Notes: generated from the letters alone by a model not told the origin. Counted from the stretch's first letter, positions 38,019 through 51,438 are shown. The stretch is DNA of 64,000 nt from Stutzerimonas xanthomarina DSM 18231 (GCF_900129835.1 NZ_FQXA01000006.1:186001-250000), one strand, 5' to 3'. Translations and numbers: made by a program.

Positions 38019-38438
38019 ATGCGATTCATGGTGATGATCAAGGCCAACCGGGACACCGAAGCGGGCGTGATGCCCAGCGAGGACGTGCTCGCGGCCATGG
38101 GCCACTACAACGAAGAACTCGTGAATGCGGGCGTCATGCTCGGCGGTGAAGGCTTACACCCGAGCATTCGTGGGGCACGCGTGCGCTTCAGTGAGGGACG
38201 AACAACGGTGGTGGACGGCCCCTTTGTCGAAACCCGCGAGCTGATCGCTGGCTATTGGATATCGCAGACCGGATCGCTGCAAGAAACCATCGACTGGGTG
38301 AAGCGTTGTCCAGCATCTGCCACCGGCAATTCGGAAATCGAGATTCGTCAGATCTTCGAACCCGACGACTTCGGCACTGAATTCACACCCGAGTTGCGCG
38401 AACAGGAAGAACGTTTGCGCGCGCAGATTACCCAATAA
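38019..38438 (+). CDS. YCII/DGPF-domain protein
   Basis: A 139-residue protein of the YCII-related DGPF family: MRFMVMIKANRDTEAGVMPS at the N-terminus, GGEGLHPSIRGARVRF, and VVDGPFVETRELIAGYWISQ (residues about 67-86) with the name-giving DGPF. These dimeric ferredoxin-like proteins often accompany ECF sigma factor genes and PhnB-like genes; no sigma factor is present here. AAGGAG precedes the ATG. It forms a pair with the PhnB-like gene 19 bases downstream. The function is unknown. Confidence 0.9.
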   Translation: MRFMVMIKANRDTEAGVMPSEDVLAAMGHYNEELVNAGVMLGGEGLHPSIRGARVRFSEGRTTVVDGPFVETRELIAGYWISQTGSLQETIDWVKRCPASATGNSEIEIRQIFEPDDFGTEFTPELREQEERLRAQITQ

Positions 38439-38457
38439 CCCGAATAGGAGAGATCAC

Positions 38458-38883
38458 ATGAAAATCACCCCCTACCTCACCTTCGATGGCCAGGCGCGTG
38501 ACGCCTTTACGCTTTACCAGAAGGTACTGGGCGGCACGCTGGAAATGATGACCTTCGCCCAGGCGCCGGAAGGCGAACGGTTTCCTGCCGAGCACCGTGA
38601 GCGAATCATGCACGTCTGCCTGAGCCTGGGCGACTACCAGCTGATGGCGTCCGACACCATGCCCGGGGATGCGGCCTGTGGCGGCGGTCCGTATGAGGGC
38701 ATCAAGGGCTGTTCGATATCCCTGCATCCAAAAAGCGTTGCCGAGAGCGAGCGCGTGTTCAACGGGCTGGCCGAAGGTGGGCAGGTCGTGATGCCGCTGG
38801 AGAAAACCTTCTGGGCGGAGCGTTTCGGCATGTTCGTCGATCGCTTCGGCGTCTCTTGGATGGTTAACTGCGAGCAGGCCTAG
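38458..38883 (+). CDS. PhnB-like VOC family protein
   Basis: A 141-residue protein of the glyoxalase/VOC fold, PhnB branch. It begins MKITPYLTFDGQARDAFTLY and has the typical KVLGGTLEMMTFAQAP, HVCLSLGDYQLMASDTMPGD and KTFWAERFGMFVDRFGVSWM blocks. Members of this branch usually lack a full metal site and their role is not known. GGAG precedes the ATG. It is the second gene of the pair with the DGPF protein. Confidence 0.9.
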   Translation: MKITPYLTFDGQARDAFTLYQKVLGGTLEMMTFAQAPEGERFPAEHRERIMHVCLSLGDYQLMASDTMPGDAACGGGPYEGIKGCSISLHPKSVAESERVFNGLAEGGQVVMPLEKTFWAERFGMFVDRFGVSWMVNCEQA

Positions 38884-38978
38884 CTACAGCTATCGCCTAA
38901 GCGCCACCACCGATGCGAAGACGCCTGACTCCGCCTTGAGCCAAGCGTCTCGCTGACTTCGGAATGATGGAGCTCGAG

Positions 38979-38997
38979 CGCGACGCATGCCGTCGCG
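38979..38997. terminator. Hairpin at the 3' end of the Mut7-C gene
   Basis: CGCGACG / CGTCGCG with a 5-base loop, one base from the minus-strand stop codon at 38999. No T-tract, so a weak terminator call. Confidence 0.3.
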
Positions 38998-38998
38998 T

Positions 38999-39736
38999 TC
39001 AATCGGCCGTCAGTGAGCCCAGCAAGGCGCGCATGTCCTGCCAGTGCGAACCCTCCCAGAAGACCCTGCCGCAGCAATCGCAGCCCACGAATCGCTCGTG
39101 GCGTTCCAGCACGCGCGGCGGCACTCGGTCGCGCGCAGCCTGCTTGTCGATTTCGGAGAGTGGCCGGTTGCAACGCATGCACAGGCTGAAGGGCCGCGCA
39201 TGGGCGGCCAGTTCCAGTCGCTCATACAACTCACGCAGCTGGTCCGCTGGCTTGAGCGCATGCACATAGCAGCCATGCGTAACCACCCGGTGCATCAGCA
39301 ACGCACGGTCACGGGTCAGCAGTACGCGGCCCTCTCGGTTAGCCAGATCTGTCATGGCCGCGTCTTCGTAATGGTTGTCGAAGAGCGTATCGAAGCCGGC
39401 CATGCGCAGCAGCCGGGCGAGACCGCCCAGATGAGCGTCAGCGACGAAGCGCGGCGGGCCGCTCGGGAGCGGCTGCATGGGTGCCAGTCCGCTGATATCG
39501 ATGCGTTCGAATTTCGGGTAGACGGCTATTCGATCACCGTCATTGATGGCCCAGTCGAGCCCGACCGGGGTGCCGTTGGCCAGTACCAGTGCTACCTCGG
39601 TATGCGGCACGCCAAGGGCTTCGATCATGTGCTTGGTCGTCGCGGCCTGCGCGCACGAGCAGATGAACGCCTGTCCCCGACTGGAAGGAAGGCATTGAGC
39701 CTGGCATAAAAGCGGAAGGTGGCGGTCGTCATGCAT
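38999..39736 (-). CDS. Mut7-C RNase-domain protein with probable 5' frameshift
   Basis: A protein with an N-terminal ubiquitin-like domain and a C-terminal Mut7-C (PIN-like) RNase domain. The RNase part starts RFVADAHLGGLARLLRMAGF and carries two CxxC zinc pairs, SLCMRCNRPL and GCDCCGRVFW. The N-terminus is wrong in this frame: MHDDRHLPLLCQAQCLPSSR does not look like the family. One frame over, an ATG at 39732 gives MTTATFRFYARLNAFLP, the expected first strand. The two frames meet near 39676-39682, so one base is missing there or the sequence has an error. The domain downstream is intact. Confidence 0.75.
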   Translation of the reverse strand: MHDDRHLPLLCQAQCLPSSRGQAFICSCAQAATTKHMIEALGVPHTEVALVLANGTPVGLDWAINDGDRIAVYPKFERIDISGLAPMQPLPSGPPRFVADAHLGGLARLLRMAGFDTLFDNHYEDAAMTDLANREGRVLLTRDRALLMHRVVTHGCYVHALKPADQLRELYERLELAAHARPFSLCMRCNRPLSEIDKQAARDRVPPRVLERHERFVGCDCCGRVFWEGSHWQDMRALLGSLTAD

Positions 39737-39809
39737 GTTCGGCAACGCCAGCCGCGATGATGTTCATACCGGAACGCGCGGTGCGTCGCGCCTCCGAAAA
39801 AGGCTACGG

Positions 39810-40595
39810 TCAGATCAGCTTATAGCCGATGGTCGCCAACATCACCGCCATGCAGGGCCGCAAAACGGAATCCGGAACACGGCCGGACAGGTTGCTGCCC
39901 AAGTAAATGCCCGGCAACGAGCCCATCAGCAGATAGGCCAGAATGGTCCAGTCCATGTTGCCCATGCCCGCGTGGCCGAGGCCGGCAACAAGTGTCAGCG
40001 GAACGGCGTGGGCGATTTCCGTTCCTACCAGGCGACGGGTGGTCAGCAAAGGGTAGAGGAAGAACAAGGCGACTGTGCCCAGCGCACCGGCACCGATTGA
40101 GGTCAGCGTCACCATCGCCCCGAGAACCAGGCCGACCACAACGGTCAACGCATTCAGGCCACGCGGTGACAAGCGCGGCGTTGGTCCGGACAGGCGAGCT
40201 GCGAATGCCAGCAGACGCTTCTTGAACAGCACTGCCAATGCGGTGAACACCAGGACGATGCCCAGCGATTGCTTGATGACCGCGTTGAGCGCGTCCTGAT
40301 CGCCATGCAAGCCCTTCAGCACCCAGAGCATCAGCGCCGCCGCCGGCAGGCTTCCCAACGATAGCCAACCAGTAATGCGCCAGTCGATGTTGCGATTCTT
40401 CTGGTGGACCCAGACACCGCCTGCTTTGGTGATCGCCGCATAGAGCAGATCGGTGCCGACAGCCGCAGCCGGGCTGACGCCGAACCACAGCAGGATCGGC
40501 GTCATCAACGATCCGCCACCGACGCCCGTCATGCCGACGACGAAGCCGACCAGCAAGCCGGCAATCACAAAGCCAAGAACACCAAACTCCATCAT
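39810..40595 (-). CDS. TauE/SafE family membrane permease
   Basis: A 261-residue protein with about eight TM segments in two repeats. The N-terminal repeat has LVGFVVGMTGVGGGSLMTPI (residues about 16-35) and LLYAAITKAGGVWVHQKNRN; the second has VLGAMVTLTSIGAGALGTVA. These are the marks of the TauE/SafE (DUF81) family, proposed exporters of sulfite, sulfoacetate or related anions. The substrate is unknown. A second frame on the same strand (39820-40605) is open only because of codon bias. The gene is monocistronic. Confidence 0.9.
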   Translation of the reverse strand: MMEFGVLGFVIAGLLVGFVVGMTGVGGGSLMTPILLWFGVSPAAAVGTDLLYAAITKAGGVWVHQKNRNIDWRITGWLSLGSLPAAALMLWVLKGLHGDQDALNAVIKQSLGIVLVFTALAVLFKKRLLAFAARLSGPTPRLSPRGLNALTVVVGLVLGAMVTLTSIGAGALGTVALFFLYPLLTTRRLVGTEIAHAVPLTLVAGLGHAGMGNMDWTILAYLLMGSLPGIYLGSNLSGRVPDSVLRPCMAVMLATIGYKLI

Positions 40596-40796
40596 TCAAT
40601 CCCAAAGTGGGCCGGTCAGGCCGTGACGATGGCGGCCAGCATAAAGGTATTGTTTAGCGATTCTTAATATAAGTTTGTGCTTTCTTAGTAGCTGAAAAGC
40701 ATAAGCAAGCAGACGACGGCGGCTCAGACGCCTGTGAACTTATCCGCGGCGATCGGACTTGCCATACTGACGTCACGAAAACCAAGGAGCCAACGC

Positions 40797-41807
40797 GTGG
40801 ACCTACTATTTCTCGGCACCTCTTCCGGCGCTCCGACCCGGGCGCGCAACGTCAGCGGTCTGGGTTTGCTTGAGGACAGCGGAAAGGGTTGGTACCTGAT
40901 CGACTGCGGCGAAGCCACCCAGCACCAGCTGCTGCGTACGCCACTGACGCTGCACGGTCTGCGAGCGATCTTCATTACCCACGTTCACGGCGACCACTGC
41001 TACGGATTACCCGGCCTGCTCGCCAGTGCCGGCATGGCAGGTCGTCAGGAGCCGCTGGATATCATCGCGCCGACGGCGATTGAAGGGTGGGTCCGCGCGA
41101 CGCTCGAGATGAGCCAAAGCTGGCTGCCCTATGAATTGAATTTTCACCCCACTGAATCCCTCAAGGAATGGCACAGCCGCCTGCTGCGCGTCGAAGCCAC
41201 TCGCCTTTCCCACCGCGTCCCAAGCTGGGCTTATACCTTCACCGAAACCCGCCCCGACCCGCGCTTGAATGTCGAGAAGCTCGACCACGATGGCGTACCC
41301 CGTGGACCTCTCTGGGGCGAGCTGATGCGCGGCCACAACGTCGAGCACGCAGGCCGTTTCCTGCGCAGCGAGGACTATCTACTGTTTACCCGTTCACCGC
41401 AGCGCATTGTCATCGGCGGCGATAACGATTGCCCCGAGCTGCTGCGCGACGCCTGCCAGAATGCGCAACTGTTGGTGCACGAAGCGACTTACACCCAAGC
41501 TGTCGCGGATGCTGGCAAGGCCAATTTCGGCCACAGCACCGCCGCCACGGTCGCCGCGTTCGCGGAATCGATTCAGATGCCGAATCTCGTACTGATGCAC
41601 TTCAGCGCCCGCTACCAGAGCGCACCCAACCGAGGTCAGTCGATTGAGGATATTCGAGCAGAGGCGGGCCAACACTACAGCGGGCAACTCATACTGGCCG
41701 AGGACCTGATGCGGCTCAGGTTGAACAAGACGGGACAGGTGGAGCGAGTGGAACGCCACGTCCGATACGACGCGCGAGCCTCGAAGACAAACCAGCCAGA
41801 CGGCTGA
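40797..41807 (+). CDS. rnz: Ribonuclease Z (tRNase Z)
   Basis: A 336-residue metallo-beta-lactamase-fold endonuclease that removes the 3' trailer of tRNA precursors. The N-terminal LLFLGTSSGAPTRARNVSGL and the metal motif THVHGDHCYGLPGLLASAGM (His-x-His-x-Asp-His, residues about 62-68) are diagnostic. Further metal ligands appear in VHEATYTQ and HFSARY. It starts with GTG at 40797 and has AAGGAG 9 bases upstream; frame upstream of this is open but not protein-like. The length matches the short-form enzyme. Confidence 0.93.
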   Translation: MDLLFLGTSSGAPTRARNVSGLGLLEDSGKGWYLIDCGEATQHQLLRTPLTLHGLRAIFITHVHGDHCYGLPGLLASAGMAGRQEPLDIIAPTAIEGWVRATLEMSQSWLPYELNFHPTESLKEWHSRLLRVEATRLSHRVPSWAYTFTETRPDPRLNVEKLDHDGVPRGPLWGELMRGHNVEHAGRFLRSEDYLLFTRSPQRIVIGGDNDCPELLRDACQNAQLLVHEATYTQAVADAGKANFGHSTAATVAAFAESIQMPNLVLMHFSARYQSAPNRGQSIEDIRAEAGQHYSGQLILAEDLMRLRLNKTGQVERVERHVRYDARASKTNQPDG

Positions 41808-41847
41808 TCACGTCTACGGAGCTAAAACCGGCTCACTCCCACCAATC

Positions 41848-41866
41848 GATAATAATAATTCTTATC
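41848..41866. promoter_or_regulatory. Fur box of the siderophore receptor
   Basis: GATAATAATAATTCTTATC matches the 19-bp Fur consensus GATAATGATAATCATTATC at 16 positions. It lies 62 bases before the GTG start of the TonB-dependent receptor, so iron repression is very likely. Confidence 0.88.
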
Positions 41867-41927
41867 ATTTACAGTTAGCTTACATAACTCTATTGTCCAT
41901 CTCCCTTTTTCGACTGGAGACGACATC

Positions 41928-44045
41928 GTGGCAACAACCGCAACCCGTCTAGTTCCACTTCTAACCGCTCTGGCAGCTCCCGCCGTTTACGCTCAGCCCG
42001 CGACACCGTTTGAGCTTCCGGCGACCGCGGTAACCAGCACCCGCGAGGAGGCAAGTTACAAACCGGCGGAGAGCAAGACCGCGCTGAAGATAGACGCGCC
42101 ACTGCGCGACGTACCGCAATCGATCAACGTAGTGCCCCAAAGCGTGCTCCGTGATCAGGGCGCCGATTCGCTGGAGGACGCGTTGAAGAATGTCCCGGGC
42201 ATCGGCTTGAGTAACGGCGACGGGCAGCGTGATCAGGTCACCATTCGCGGCTTCAACGCGATTGGCGACCAGTACATCGATGGCATCCGGGATGACGCGC
42301 TGTACTACCGGGACATGTCGAACATCGAGCGCGTGGAGGTGATAAAGGGGCCAGCGGCGGTGCTCTATGGTCGCGGTTCTTCAGGCGGCCTGATCAACAG
42401 CGTGACCAAAAAGCCGACATTTGCGCCAGAGCAGGAAGTGGGCGTCAGCTTCGACAGCGAAGGAAAGCGCCGCACCCAATTTGATGCTGGCTGGGCCGAT
42501 CAGGAGCATAAAGACAAAGCCTTTCGCGTGACGGGGGCGCTGGAAGACAGCGAAACCTTCCGAGAAGACGGGTTTCTCGAGCGCAAGGCCATCGCACCGT
42601 CTGCCTACTTCCGGCTCTCGGATGATCTGGAAATCAATCTGGGTGCGTCGTATCTGTACGATGAGCGTCTGATCGACTTTGGGATTCCGTCTATCAACGG
42701 CCGCCCTGTCGATGTCGACCGCGACAAACGCTTCGGTTCTGCCGACGCGGATCAGGATTACACTCGTAGCGAAATGTTCTCGCTCACGGCGGGCATCGAT
42801 TACCGCATCAACGACGTCTTTACCCTGAGCAATACCAGCCGCTACTACCATTACGATCTGGACCGCAACAACACGCTGGCGCACACCGATGCCAACCGTT
42901 TCGTCACCGCGCCCGACGGCACATTGCTGGTCAAGCTCAAGCGCGGCAATGTTCAGCGCAAAGAGGATGGCTGGTTCAACCAGACCGAGCTCAAGCAGAA
43001 CGCGGTAATTGCCGGCATGAATCATCAATTGCTCTATGGCGTGGAGTTCGGCCGCCAGGAGAAGGACCAACAGTTCTATAACCAGGACGATGTCGCGCGG
43101 GTGCCGGTCTACGGCGATACCCTGCAGCCGGTGCCGTTCCAGGCCAACCGGAAGACCGGCGATGGGCTCAATACCCAGGAAACTACAGGTCTCTACATCC
43201 AGGATCTAATCGAACTGTCGCCACACTGGAAGGCCTTGCTAGGCGTGCGTTACGACGAATTCGACCAGGCCTACCGGGATGATCTCAAGGACAAGGCGGA
43301 ACTGGAGCGCACCGATTACACGCTCAGCCCGCGCGCCGGTCTTGTCTGGCAGCCGGATGACAAGCAGTCCTACTACCTCTCGGTCAGCCAGTCCTATCAG
43401 CCTTCCGGTGAAATGTTTCAGGTCAGCGCGGCCAGCGCCGAACTGGAGCCGGAGGAAACCACCAACTATGAGATCGGCGCCAAATGGAACCTGCTGCAGG
43501 ACCGGCTCACCCTGACCGCCGCGGTGTTCCGCCTGGAGCGCACCCAGATCAAGACGACCGACCCGGTCAATCCAGCCAAGCTGGTGCTGGCTGGCGAGCA
43601 GCGCACCGATGGTTTCGAGACCACCTTCATGGGGCAGGTCTCGGACAACTGGCAGCTGTATGGCGGCTACGCCTTTCTGGATGCGGAGATCACCAAGTCG
43701 AACAGCAAGACCAACGGTGTCGAAAACGAAGGGCAGGTGCCGACGCTGACACCGCGTCACAGCGCCAATCTGTGGGCGGTGCGCTCACTGACGCCTGAAT
43801 GGCGCGTCGGCATGGGCGCCAACTACGTCGGCAGCCGATACACGTCGCTGGATAACGACACCGAGATGCCAGGCTATACCAAGGTCGATGCAGCGCTGTT
43901 CTATCAGCAACCGAAGTGGGATGGGGCACTGCGCCTGTTCAACGTCTTCGACAAGGAGTACTACGCTTCGGCCCACGGCTCGGTCGACCTGATCACCTCC
44001 GGCGCGCCGCGGACACTTGAGCTAAGCGCCAACTACCGGTTCTAA
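41928..44045 (+). CDS. TonB-dependent siderophore receptor, catecholate (Fiu/PiuA-like)
   Basis: A 705-residue outer-membrane receptor. After a signal peptide (cleavage near AVYA) come a TonB-box region, a plug domain (APLRDVPQSINVVPQSVLRD, then VTIRGFNAIGDQYIDGIRDD and IERVEVIKGPAAVLYGRGSS), and a 22-strand barrel ending in LELSANYRF. The length and plug wording resemble Fiu/PiuA/BfrD receptors for monomeric catechol siderophores. It starts at GTG 41928 with a GGAGA site. The upstream Fur box predicts induction in low iron. No PiuC-type hydroxylase or TonB gene is adjacent. Confidence 0.92.
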   Translation: MATTATRLVPLLTALAAPAVYAQPATPFELPATAVTSTREEASYKPAESKTALKIDAPLRDVPQSINVVPQSVLRDQGADSLEDALKNVPGIGLSNGDGQRDQVTIRGFNAIGDQYIDGIRDDALYYRDMSNIERVEVIKGPAAVLYGRGSSGGLINSVTKKPTFAPEQEVGVSFDSEGKRRTQFDAGWADQEHKDKAFRVTGALEDSETFREDGFLERKAIAPSAYFRLSDDLEINLGASYLYDERLIDFGIPSINGRPVDVDRDKRFGSADADQDYTRSEMFSLTAGIDYRINDVFTLSNTSRYYHYDLDRNNTLAHTDANRFVTAPDGTLLVKLKRGNVQRKEDGWFNQTELKQNAVIAGMNHQLLYGVEFGRQEKDQQFYNQDDVARVPVYGDTLQPVPFQANRKTGDGLNTQETTGLYIQDLIELSPHWKALLGVRYDEFDQAYRDDLKDKAELERTDYTLSPRAGLVWQPDDKQSYYLSVSQSYQPSGEMFQVSAASAELEPEETTNYEIGAKWNLLQDRLTLTAAVFRLERTQIKTTDPVNPAKLVLAGEQRTDGFETTFMGQVSDNWQLYGGYAFLDAEITKSNSKTNGVENEGQVPTLTPRHSANLWAVRSLTPEWRVGMGANYVGSRYTSLDNDTEMPGYTKVDAALFYQQPKWDGALRLFNVFDKEYYASAHGSVDLITSGAPRTLELSANYRF

Positions 44046-44213
44046 TTAGAAACCGGCAAGCACAACGAAAGATACGAGGCGCTTACAAGAGCGCTTCGTC
44101 GTTCTGACTTGCCCGCCCACAGCGTCGTTGCGTGCCCATTATTCATAGCGATTGCTCGGTTGCGGTAACTCCCGTTGCTCCGAGGGGGATCAGCGGATCG
44201 ACGCTCCGCTCTG

Positions 44214-44594
44214 CTATTTCTGGGATAGCTGTTCGCCCGGCGCCAACGCCGAATGGAGCATAGCCCTGCTCGCCGCGAGCACGTTGCGCTGCGTATCTTC
44301 GCTCACCAACATACGTGCCACCACCAACGCCCCGACACACTGTGCAATCAGCGCCCAGGCCAAATCGTTGTCGCCGAGCGCCTGAGCCCAGGCACCCTGA
44401 AGCGCGCAAAGCCAATGCTCGGCTTCCTCCCGCACTTGAGGGGCGGCGCGAGCAATCTCAGCGCCCAGCGCAGGAATCGCACAGCCAGCTTCCGGGTTAT
44501 GCAGATGAGCCAAACTCAGATAGCTGTCGAGGCAGCGTTCCAGCCGGTCCGCCGTCAAGCAGCCGTCCTGCGCCAGAATCGGGCTTTGCGACAA
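44214..44594 (-). pseudogene. Truncated TetR-family regulator, DNA-binding domain lost
   Basis: What remains is the C-terminal ligand domain of a TetR regulator: LERCLDSYLSLAHLHNPEAG, then CAIPALGAEIARAAPQVREE and CVGALVVARMLVSEDTQRNV. A normal protein of this group has about 60-70 more N-terminal residues with the helix-turn-helix; none is found here. The frame begins at a TTG two bases from the start of the next gene fragment, which is transcribed the other way and has also lost its 5' end. One deletion across the shared promoter region explains both. It cannot bind DNA as encoded. Confidence 0.8.
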
Positions 44595-44595
44595 C

Positions 44596-45162
44596 GTGGG
44601 CAGCCCGGCCAGTTACCTCGGCTGGACTCAGCTGCCAGGGCTGTGCGAGCGCAACGGCGCCGAGTTGCTGTACCGGCCCATGCTGCTGGGCGGCGTATTT
44701 CAGGCCACCGGAAATGCCTCGCCGGTCAGCGTGCCGGCCAAGGGGCGTTACATGCTCTCGGACCTGCAGCGTTATGCCAGGCGCTATGGCGTACCGTTCA
44801 CGTTCAACCCGCATTTCCCGATCAATACGCTCGGCCTGATGCGCGGCGCCGTCGCCTATCAGCTGCAGCAGCCGGAAAGCTTCCCACGCTACCTGACAGC
44901 GATCTATCGCGCGCTCTGGGCCGAACAGCGCAATCTGGGCGATGAGGCCGTGCTTGCCGCCACGCTGGAAGCGGCAGGGTTCGATGCCCGGCAGTACCGC
45001 ACGATGATTGCAGAGGACGACGTCAAGGCCGCGCTCAAAGCCAACACTGAAGAAGCCGTGCGCCGCGGCGTATTTGGCGCACCGACGTTCTTTATCGGCG
45101 ACGAGATGTTCTTTGGACAGGACCGGTTGGAATTCGTCGACGAGGCGCTGAAAGGCGCCTGA
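44596..45162 (+). pseudogene. 2-hydroxychromene-2-carboxylate isomerase, 5' end deleted
   Basis: A DsbA-fold HCCA isomerase (kappa-GST-like). The present frame opens GSPASYLGWTQLPGLCERNG with the catalytic Ser region and continues LLGGVFQATGNASPVSVPAK and GVFGAPTFFIGDEMFFGQDR, all normal. Missing are the first 10 or so residues that form strand 1 and the FDFxSP motif. The frame can only start at GTG 44596, with no ribosome site and directly against the truncated TetR. The enzyme converts hydroxychromene-carboxylate to the benzalpyruvate in naphthalene-type pathways; here it is probably dead. Length 188 residues against about 200. Confidence 0.78.
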
Positions 45163-45175
45163 TGTTCGTCCGCCG

Positions 45176-45235
45176 CACACGAAGGGCGGCTGCTCCGGCA
45201 GGTGAATCCATCGTGCGGAGCAGCCGGCTCGTGTG
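45176..45235. repeat. Long two-stage stem-loop
   Basis: Outer arms CACACGA / TCGTGTG (7 bp) and inner arms GGCTGCTCCG / CGGAGCAGCC (10 bp) nest around an 18-base loop, with 5- and 3-base internal sides. It lies 14 bases after the isomerase fragment. It could be its terminator or a REP-like unit. No second copy was noticed in the window. Confidence 0.5.
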
Positions 45236-45405
45236 AAAGATCGTCGCGCCCTGGCACCGAAAGAACCTGTCGAAACCGCCCGGCTCTCCAATAGCTCCAG
45301 AAATCGAAGTGGGTCTACGCTTTGCAGAACGATGCGGGCAGTCCGAATGGGCTGGCTGCCTGCGTTGCCAAAGCCTTTACCCAGCCCTGTTTCGGGAGAG
45401 CCAGG

Positions 45406-45885
45406 ATGAGCAGCAAAAACACGATTTGCCTCTGGTACGACGGCACCGCGCTGGAGGCAGCGACCTTCTACGCCGAGACGTTTCCCGACAGCGCCGTGGG
45501 CGCTGTCCTCCATGCACCGGGCGATTATCCGGCGGGTAATCAGGGTGACATCTTGACCGTCGAGTTCACGGTAATGGGTATCCCTTGTCTCGGGTTGAAC
45601 GGAGGGCCGGCGTTCAAGCACAGCGAGGCGTTCTCGTTTCAGGTCGCGACTGACGATCAGGCCGAAACGGACCGTTTATGGAACGCCATCATCGACAATG
45701 GCGGCCAGGAAAGTGCCTGCGGCTGGTGCAAGGATAAATGGGGATTGTCGTGGCAGATAACGCCCCGCGTTCTGACGGCCGCCATGGCCCATCCTGACCG
45801 AGCGCTAGCCAAGCGTGCGTTCGAAGCCATGATGAAGATGACCAAGATCGATAGCGCAGCGATCGAAGCGGCTGTGAAGGGTTAA
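45406..45885 (+). CDS. PhnB-like VOC/3-demethylubiquinone-methyltransferase-domain protein
   Basis: A 159-residue protein of the VOC superfamily. The opening MSSKNTICLWYDGTALEAAT, then FYAETFPDSAVGAVLHAPGD and the blocks FTVMGIPCLGLNGGPAFKHS and CGWCKDKWGLSWQITPRVL are standard for this branch (often misnamed 3-demethylubiquinone-9 methyltransferase). The biochemical role is unknown. ATG 45406 has a GGGAG site; frame upstream is not protein-like. Confidence 0.9.
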   Translation: MSSKNTICLWYDGTALEAATFYAETFPDSAVGAVLHAPGDYPAGNQGDILTVEFTVMGIPCLGLNGGPAFKHSEAFSFQVATDDQAETDRLWNAIIDNGGQESACGWCKDKWGLSWQITPRVLTAAMAHPDRALAKRAFEAMMKMTKIDSAAIEAAVKG

Positions 45886-46074
45886 GCCACATGTAAGCCA
45901 CGTATGCAGACTTCGATGCCCACGGGTACGTTATAGCCGCAGGGGCAGCCGGGGGCAACGGCCATGGAAATGCGCTTCCAGTCAGCACTACAGCGCCGGA
46001 AGATCGATTGCGCCATCGGGCTCCTGGCCAGTTTTGGCAGACGGCGTTTGGTCAAAGCCGCTCACCCCGAACCG

Positions 46075-46968
46075 CTACACCCGCCCCCTGCGCAACGCCC
46101 TCGCCCCTTCAGCCACCAGCACCACGATTGCCAGCCAGATGGCGCCGTAGGTCAGCCACTGATCCGGCGCGATGCTTTCGCCGAGCAGTAGCGCAACCAC
46201 GACCAGCAGGACCGGCTCGACGTAGCTGAGCAGACCGAACACCGCCAGACTCAGGCGCTTGCCGGCAATGATCATCAATGCCAGTGCCAAAGCGCTGAGT
46301 GCGCCCAGTCCGAAGATCAGCAGGAGCAGTCGTGGACTCGCGCCAAGTTGCTGCAAAGCCTCTGGATCGGCCAGAGCCAAGGTGGCGGCTACCGGCAGGC
46401 TGATGGCGAGGTCGATCCACAAGCCACCGAGATTGGCGGTGCCGATCCAGCGGCGCAGGGCGAAGTAGCAGGGGTAGCCGAGGGCGACTGCCAGCACTGG
46501 CCAGGACGGTGACGAGGCCAGCAGCAGTTCGTTGCCGACGCCTACCGCCGCGAAAAGACAGGCCAGCCGTTGCAGGCGGCTGATCGCCTCGCCAAAGAGC
46601 AGACGGCCGGTCAGTACCAGGGTCAGCGGCAGCAGGAAATAGCCGAGGGAGACATCCAGACCATAGCCGTTGATGGGCGCCCACATGAATAGCCAGAGCT
46701 GCAGGCCGACCAGCACCGAGGACAGTGGCAGCGCCAGCCAGAGCCGCGGTTCGGCCGGCACCCGCACGAGGATCTGGCGAACCTCACTCCAGCGGCCGAG
46801 ACCGAGCAGCAGCAAGGCCAGACACGGCGCGGTAAACAGAATGCGCCATCCGTAGATCTGCTGGCCGGTCAACGGTTCGAGAAGCGTGGTGTAGTAATAC
46901 AGCGTGGCGAACAGCACCGATGCTCCAAGCGAACCGGCCACTCCCGGCAGACTGTTCCGGCCTTCCAT
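46075..46968 (-). CDS. EamA/RarD-type permease
   Basis: A 297-residue inner-membrane protein with ten hydrophobic segments, of the RarD branch of the drug/metabolite transporter superfamily. Typical are LFATLYYYTTLLEPLTGQQI, YGWRILFTAPCLALLL, and the second-half segment LSLAVFGLLSYVEPVLLVVV. The substrate of RarD proteins is not established. It lies 60 bases after hrpA on the same strand and may be transcribed with it. Confidence 0.9.
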   Translation of the reverse strand: MEGRNSLPGVAGSLGASVLFATLYYYTTLLEPLTGQQIYGWRILFTAPCLALLLLGLGRWSEVRQILVRVPAEPRLWLALPLSSVLVGLQLWLFMWAPINGYGLDVSLGYFLLPLTLVLTGRLLFGEAISRLQRLACLFAAVGVGNELLLASSPSWPVLAVALGYPCYFALRRWIGTANLGGLWIDLAISLPVAATLALADPEALQQLGASPRLLLLIFGLGALSALALALMIIAGKRLSLAVFGLLSYVEPVLLVVVALLLGESIAPDQWLTYGAIWLAIVVLVAEGARALRRGRV

Positions 46969-47028
46969 ATGACTTCCTGGGGTTCTGAGGCTTCGGTGAC
47001 GCGGACATCGTGACGCCGTGCCCGACCG

Positions 47029-51438
<4,410 letters not shown>

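Noticed and set aside
39820-40605. Second 261-codon frame on the same strand as the TauE gene
   Set aside because: Only the frame at 39810-40595 has the membrane segments and family motifs; the other gives a polar sequence full of Arg, Gly and His.
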